The notes under the pieces are model-generated. The model made no database searches. It saw only the letters and a program-made list of their open reading frames with translations, and had not been told where the DNA came from. From assembly GCA_023667385.1 (NCBI GenBank), contig JAMPAE010000065.1, positions 1 to 7,651 on the forward strand: a DNA stretch of 7,651 bases, read 5' to 3'. Below, one piece after another: positions 4,922 through 7,651 of the stretch. This stretch comes from Ruminococcus sp. Its GTDB lineage: Bacteria > Bacillota > Clostridia > Oscillospirales > Acutalibacteraceae. A program made the translations under genes and the position numbers. Position 1 is the stretch's first letter. Every line of letters starts with the position of its first letter.

Positions 4922-4966
4922 AGTATATAAAAAATCAACCTTTAAGCGAATTGAAAGGCTGATTTT
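4922..4966 (-). terminator. Intrinsic terminator downstream of the 280-residue membrane protein gene
   Basis: Arms 4931-4943 and 4954-4966 pair over 13 positions with one A-C mismatch (AAAATCAACCTTT with AAAGGCTGATTTT) around a 10-base loop. On the minus strand the outer arm runs directly into TTTTTTATAT. It lies about 100 bases past the stop codon of the upstream gene; the intervening 4967-5064 is AT-rich with no coding signal. Confidence 0.75.
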
Positions 4967-5064
4967 ATCACAATATTTTAATGTTGTTTATGTTAACGAT
5001 ATTTATATTTTAATTTGATGGTTAGCGGCACAAGTGCTATTTAGAAGATAATTACTTTTAAATT

Positions 5065-5907
5065 TTACACTTCCGCCTTAGTCTGACTAAGCAGTTTATA
5101 CTGTTCGATTGCTGTTTTCACAAATTCGTCAGAAGTAATACTATCTGCTTCATTTTCATAATAAAGGTTGCAATCAAACAGTACCGCTCCATCCTTAACC
5201 TTTAAGTCAAATATCCTGTCATTTTCATATAGCTTATATTTTATGCCGTCAATTTCACCATTCTCAGAAAATTCGGCAACATACCAAGTGTACTCTTGAT
5301 CATTCTCATCAAACGAAGCATATTTAAACTCCGTAAACTCGTTCTTCTCATAAAGCTTTCTCAACACAAGGCTGTTTGATTTGTAATATGTAGCACGGTA
5401 TTCAAAATTCATGTCTTTTGCAGAAGCATAAACCCTATTATATATGTAATCACCTGTGTTATATTTACATATCTCAAAATCATCTGATGAGTCCTTATAC
5501 GGCAGAAATTGACTGTATATTCCATCATCTTTATGTTCGTGTTCAGTTGAAGTATACGTTTCAACCGCAGCAACCGATCTGTGACGTATCGCGGGAACAG
5601 CACCAATTGCTATACAGACAACAGCTATAGCGACAAATACAGCAACAAATCTTTCCGTGATGAAAAGCTCCGGATCTCTCTTGCGGATTGCAAGATAAAG
5701 GATAATTAACGCACAAATGAAAATTATGCACGCAACCAAAGCATTATATACGACAGTTACATTGATAATATCTGTTGCAGACAAAACTTCGTCACTAAAC
5801 TCATATCCTGTAAACGGAAATGTCATCATGAGACCAAAACCAAGAGCAATCGTTGTAAACATGAACGCAACGATTGTTATAATTATAAATGCTTTTGCAA
5901 CTTTCAT
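5065..5907 (-). CDS. Hypothetical membrane-anchored protein with three N-terminal helices and a C-terminal soluble domain
   Basis: I do not recognise a family. The 280-residue protein has three hydrophobic segments (about 5-29, 51-73 and 86-106) and then a hydrophilic domain of about 170 residues. By the positive-inside rule the basic loop RKRDPE (75-80) is cytoplasmic, which places the C-terminal domain outside. That domain is rich in tyrosine and acidic residues, with alternating strands (for example YRATYYKSNSLVLRKLY, 170-186; YTWYVAEF, 206-213; IKYKLYENDRIFDLKV, 222-237), suggesting a beta-sheet domain. Two cysteines occur in it (147, 246). A strong AGGAGG precedes the ATG by seven bases. 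A terminator-like hairpin sits immediately before that site, separating it from the YhhN gene. It may be an envelope or stress protein, but nothing specific supports this. Confidence 0.8.
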   Translation of the reverse strand: MKVAKAFIIITIVAFMFTTIALGFGLMMTFPFTGYEFSDEVLSATDIINVTVVYNALVACIIFICALIILYLAIRKRDPELFITERFVAVFVAIAVVCIAIGAVPAIRHRSVAAVETYTSTEHEHKDDGIYSQFLPYKDSSDDFEICKYNTGDYIYNRVYASAKDMNFEYRATYYKSNSLVLRKLYEKNEFTEFKYASFDENDQEYTWYVAEFSENGEIDGIKYKLYENDRIFDLKVKDGAVLFDCNLYYENEADSITSDEFVKTAIEQYKLLSQTKAEV

Positions 5908-5919
5908 TTTATTACCTCC

Positions 5920-5964
5920 TAAAAATCCCGCCTGCTATACACAAGATGTTAAAGCAGACGGGAT
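5920..5964 (-). terminator. Terminator-like hairpin between the YhhN gene and the 280-residue gene
   Basis: Arms 5925-5936 and 5953-5964 pair over 12 positions with one C-A mismatch (core CCCG/CGGG and CTGCT/AGCAG) around a 16-base loop. On the minus strand a short T run (5925-5921) follows and then directly the AGGAGG site (5920-5915) of the next gene. It starts 13 bases past the YhhN stop codon. The position suggests a terminator that is also the leader of the next gene. Confidence 0.72.
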
Positions 5965-5976
5965 AAAGATACCTGA

Positions 5977-6684
5977 TTAAACTGCCGGGGCTATGCCTGC
6001 CATATAGTAGATTGTTAATGCAATCATAAACTGACCTGCATAATATGTCACATGATTCAAGATGAAGTTAAGCGGTGTATTCTTGCCCTCACCGAAGTAC
6101 ATTGGTGACAAAATCAAATCGGAAACAAGGAAAAGGACTGCACCAACAGCAAACATGATGAATGACTTCTCTCCTGTTACGATTGCGGAAATTACAGCAG
6201 TTGCAGTCATCATTGCAAGAATAAAGCTGTAAATAGTAACTATAACCTTAAACTCGCCGAACTTCTGTTTCATTGGTTTTTCAAGCAGCAGGTTACCAAT
6301 TGCAACCACTACACCAACCGCAGCGGCAATTAGCATTTGAACAATTGTGAGCTTTGCACCCACGAACATTGCGCCCATATAAAACAAATGACCAAAACCG
6401 AAGAAAAGGAAGCCATAATTAAGATATTTCTTCATGTCATTGGGATATACCCATTTGAGGTCAAGATAAATATCGCCGAGCATTCCGAAAACAAGGCCGC
6501 AGATAATCATTATGCCGTATTGCCAACTGGATGGATTTTTATAGCATGACATTAGAGCAGTCAAAATAAACGCCATACTTGTCATGTTTTTAGTGAAAAC
6601 GCCCTGGACGCTTCTTTCATTTTTACATCTCAATATAAACAGCAAAAGATAAACTGCACCAAATGCAACAATTGCATATACCAT
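5977..6684 (-). CDS. YhhN family membrane protein (lysoplasmalogenase-like)
   Basis: The 235-residue protein is hydrophobic throughout, with about eight membrane segments, as in the YhhN/TMEM86 family. Characterised members hydrolyse the vinyl-ether bond of lysoplasmalogen. Family marks are GLVFGMLGDIYLDLKW (63-78, with Asp71 and Asp75), FFGFGHLFYMGA (94-105, with His99), AVGAVLFLVSDLILS (179-193, with Asp189) and NHVTYYAGQFMIAL (210-223). These conserved acidic residues in membrane segments are the likely catalytic or metal-binding sites. Plasmalogen lipids are common in anaerobic clostridia, which makes this activity plausible, though not all bacterial members are tested. AAGGAG lies 8 bases before the ATG. 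The gene starts 25 bases after the end of the symporter gene on the same strand, so the two are probably co-transcribed; a hairpin follows it. Confidence 0.87.
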   Translation of the reverse strand: MVYAIVAFGAVYLLLFILRCKNERSVQGVFTKNMTSMAFILTALMSCYKNPSSWQYGIMIICGLVFGMLGDIYLDLKWVYPNDMKKYLNYGFLFFGFGHLFYMGAMFVGAKLTIVQMLIAAAVGVVVAIGNLLLEKPMKQKFGEFKVIVTIYSFILAMMTATAVISAIVTGEKSFIMFAVGAVLFLVSDLILSPMYFGEGKNTPLNFILNHVTYYAGQFMIALTIYYMAGIAPAV

Positions 6685-6709
6685 AAGTAAAACTCCTTAA
6701 TATAATTTA

Positions 6710-7651
6710 TTATCGACCTTCAACAAGCACGCCTCTTTCTTCTCTCATGACGGCAAGTTCATCGGTGATTTTCTTTTTCTTTTCACCGACTATGTCATAG
6801 AAGAAGAGCGGAAGTGCTGTGAGAAGGAGACTGATTCCCGGAACAATTGTTACGAGTGAGAACATTGCAAAATTCTGACTTGTTGTGAGGTTTCTTGCAA
6901 TGTTAACAATTGCTTCGCCGCTGCCTGCATTGAGTTTGTTTATGTCTATGCTGACTATCATATACATTGCGATGATTGCAACCGTTGCAAGTGCATTGCC
7001 AAGTTTGTTAACGAATGATTGACAGGCAGAACCGAGTGCGGTATCCCTGTGACCTGTTTTCCATTCCATGTAGTCCAAACAATCGCAAACCATTGCACCT
7101 GAAACAACATTGATAACACCAAGCGGAATGCTGGAAATAATCATGAACGGAATGCAAATGAAAAGATTGTGAGTGAACCAGCCAACAACAAGTGTAACAA
7201 CACTTGAGGCAAAGCCGATAAGACATGAGACTATCATAAGTGAGCGATATTCAAACTTTTTGAAAAGCTTTGGCATGAAGAGCATTGAACCAAACATTCC
7301 GATTGCGGCGCAGACCTGAATAACCAACTGAACCGTTGAAATGTTTGAGTTTATGTCTTTGACAGTTGCAGTTGCAGGGTCGATTCCGATGTAGAAACCG
7401 GCATAGCGAGCAACGTGAGGAGCTGCCGCCTGAAGCATATAACGACCAAAGCTGAGAATACCTGAAAGAACAACAAGCACAAGCGGCTTGCAATGAAAAA
7501 TTCTTGAAAGAGTTGACGGCTCACCCGGCGCTCTTTTTTGGGTGTTGGGAAGTACAATTCTTTCCTTTACCTTAAATGATGACATTGCAAACAACGGCAT
7601 ACCGATAAGCGACATTGATATAGCCATTATTGCATATTTCACTGTGTCGGC
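6710..7651 (-). CDS. GPH family (MelB/LacS-like) sugar:cation symporter, C-terminal part (cut by window edge)
   Basis: The frame is open to the right edge, giving 313 C-terminal residues of a transporter that would usually be about 450-500 long. The most telling stretch is AMVCDCLDYMEWKTGHRDTA (visible residues about 186-205), followed by LGSACQSFVNKLGNALA, matching the D-Y-x-E-W-K-T-G-x-R signature of the glycoside-pentoside-hexuronide:cation symporters of the major facilitator superfamily. About seven hydrophobic segments remain, and the protein ends in a basic and acidic cytoplasmic tail (about 287-313). The central loop FKVKERIV..QKRAPGEP lies near visible residues 26-45, as expected between the two halves. 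The N-terminal helices that include the cation site are outside the window, so the sugar and coupling ion cannot be judged. The YhhN gene follows 25 bases downstream. Confidence 0.87.
   Translation of the reverse strand, partial: ADTVKYAIMAISMSLIGMPLFAMSSFKVKERIVLPNTQKRAPGEPSTLSRIFHCKPLVLVVLSGILSFGRYMLQAAAPHVARYAGFYIGIDPATATVKDINSNISTVQLVIQVCAAIGMFGSMLFMPKLFKKFEYRSLMIVSCLIGFASSVVTLVVGWFTHNLFICIPFMIISSIPLGVINVVSGAMVCDCLDYMEWKTGHRDTALGSACQSFVNKLGNALATVAIIAMYMIVSIDINKLNAGSGEAIVNIARNLTTSQNFAMFSLVTIVPGISLLLTALPLFFYDIVGEKKKKITDELAVMREERGVLVEGR

Noticed and set aside
4752..5018. Plus-strand open frame of 88 codons
   Set aside because: It runs antisense across the start and promoter of the 72-residue gene and through a terminator hairpin, lacks a ribosome binding site, and its composition reflects AT-rich intergenic DNA.
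1..7651. tRNA, rRNA, CRISPR, insertion sequence, phage or toxin-antitoxin elements
   Set aside because: No cloverleaf, repeat-spacer array, transposase, integrase or terminal repeat was seen; the genes look like an ordinary chromosomal neighbourhood.

Overview
The window looks like chromosomal DNA from a low-GC Gram-positive anaerobe, most likely a clostridial member of the Bacillota (an Oscillospiraceae/Ruminococcus-like gut organism would fit). The reasons are the AT-rich sequence, strong AGGAGG-type ribosome binding sites, sigma-A-type promoters with extended -10 elements, intrinsic terminators after most transcription units, an ECF vitamin-type S component, an oxygen-sensitive-type serine dehydratase family and a YhhN/lysoplasmalogenase homologue. 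The lineage is an inference from these traits. No mobile element, CRISPR array, tRNA or rRNA was seen.

Layout, left to right. Positions 1-450 (minus) hold the first 150 residues of a serine-dehydratase beta-domain protein, cut by the window edge; its ribosome binding site is separated from the start codon by a small hairpin. Positions 552-3249 form a pyrimidine-salvage block: upp (uracil phosphoribosyltransferase, minus), a divergent DUF523 gene (plus, the family of the thiouracil desulfurase TudS), and a UraA-type NCS2 uracil permease (minus), with a strong bidirectional terminator between the last two. Positions 3453-4437 (minus) hold an ECF transporter S component overlapping a DUF1893 gene by 11 bases. 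A clear promoter precedes them, flanked by a 12-bp inverted repeat. Positions 4570-4788 (minus) hold a 72-residue gene of unknown function with its own promoter. Positions 5065-5907 (minus) hold an unrecognised 280-residue membrane-anchored protein, 5977-6684 (minus) a YhhN-family membrane protein, and 6710-7651 (minus) the C-terminal part of a GPH-family (MelB/LacS-like) sugar:cation symporter cut by the right edge.

The most coherent biology is the pyrimidine block. The permease would bring uracil (possibly thiouracil) into the cell, the DUF523 protein could remove sulfur from thiolated uracil to give uracil, and Upp would convert uracil plus PRPP to UMP. Each family is recognisable; their joint action is an inference from adjacency. 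The ECF S component would supply a small nutrient through a shared energising module encoded elsewhere. The right-hand genes (symporter, then YhhN protein 25 bases later) look co-transcribed, with a terminator-like hairpin before the 280-residue gene. The most unusual small-scale signals are the hairpin-spaced ribosome binding site at 451-480, the promoter-flanking inverted repeat at 4450-4556, and an inverted repeat at 1271-1308 that overlaps the ribosome binding site of the DUF523 gene.
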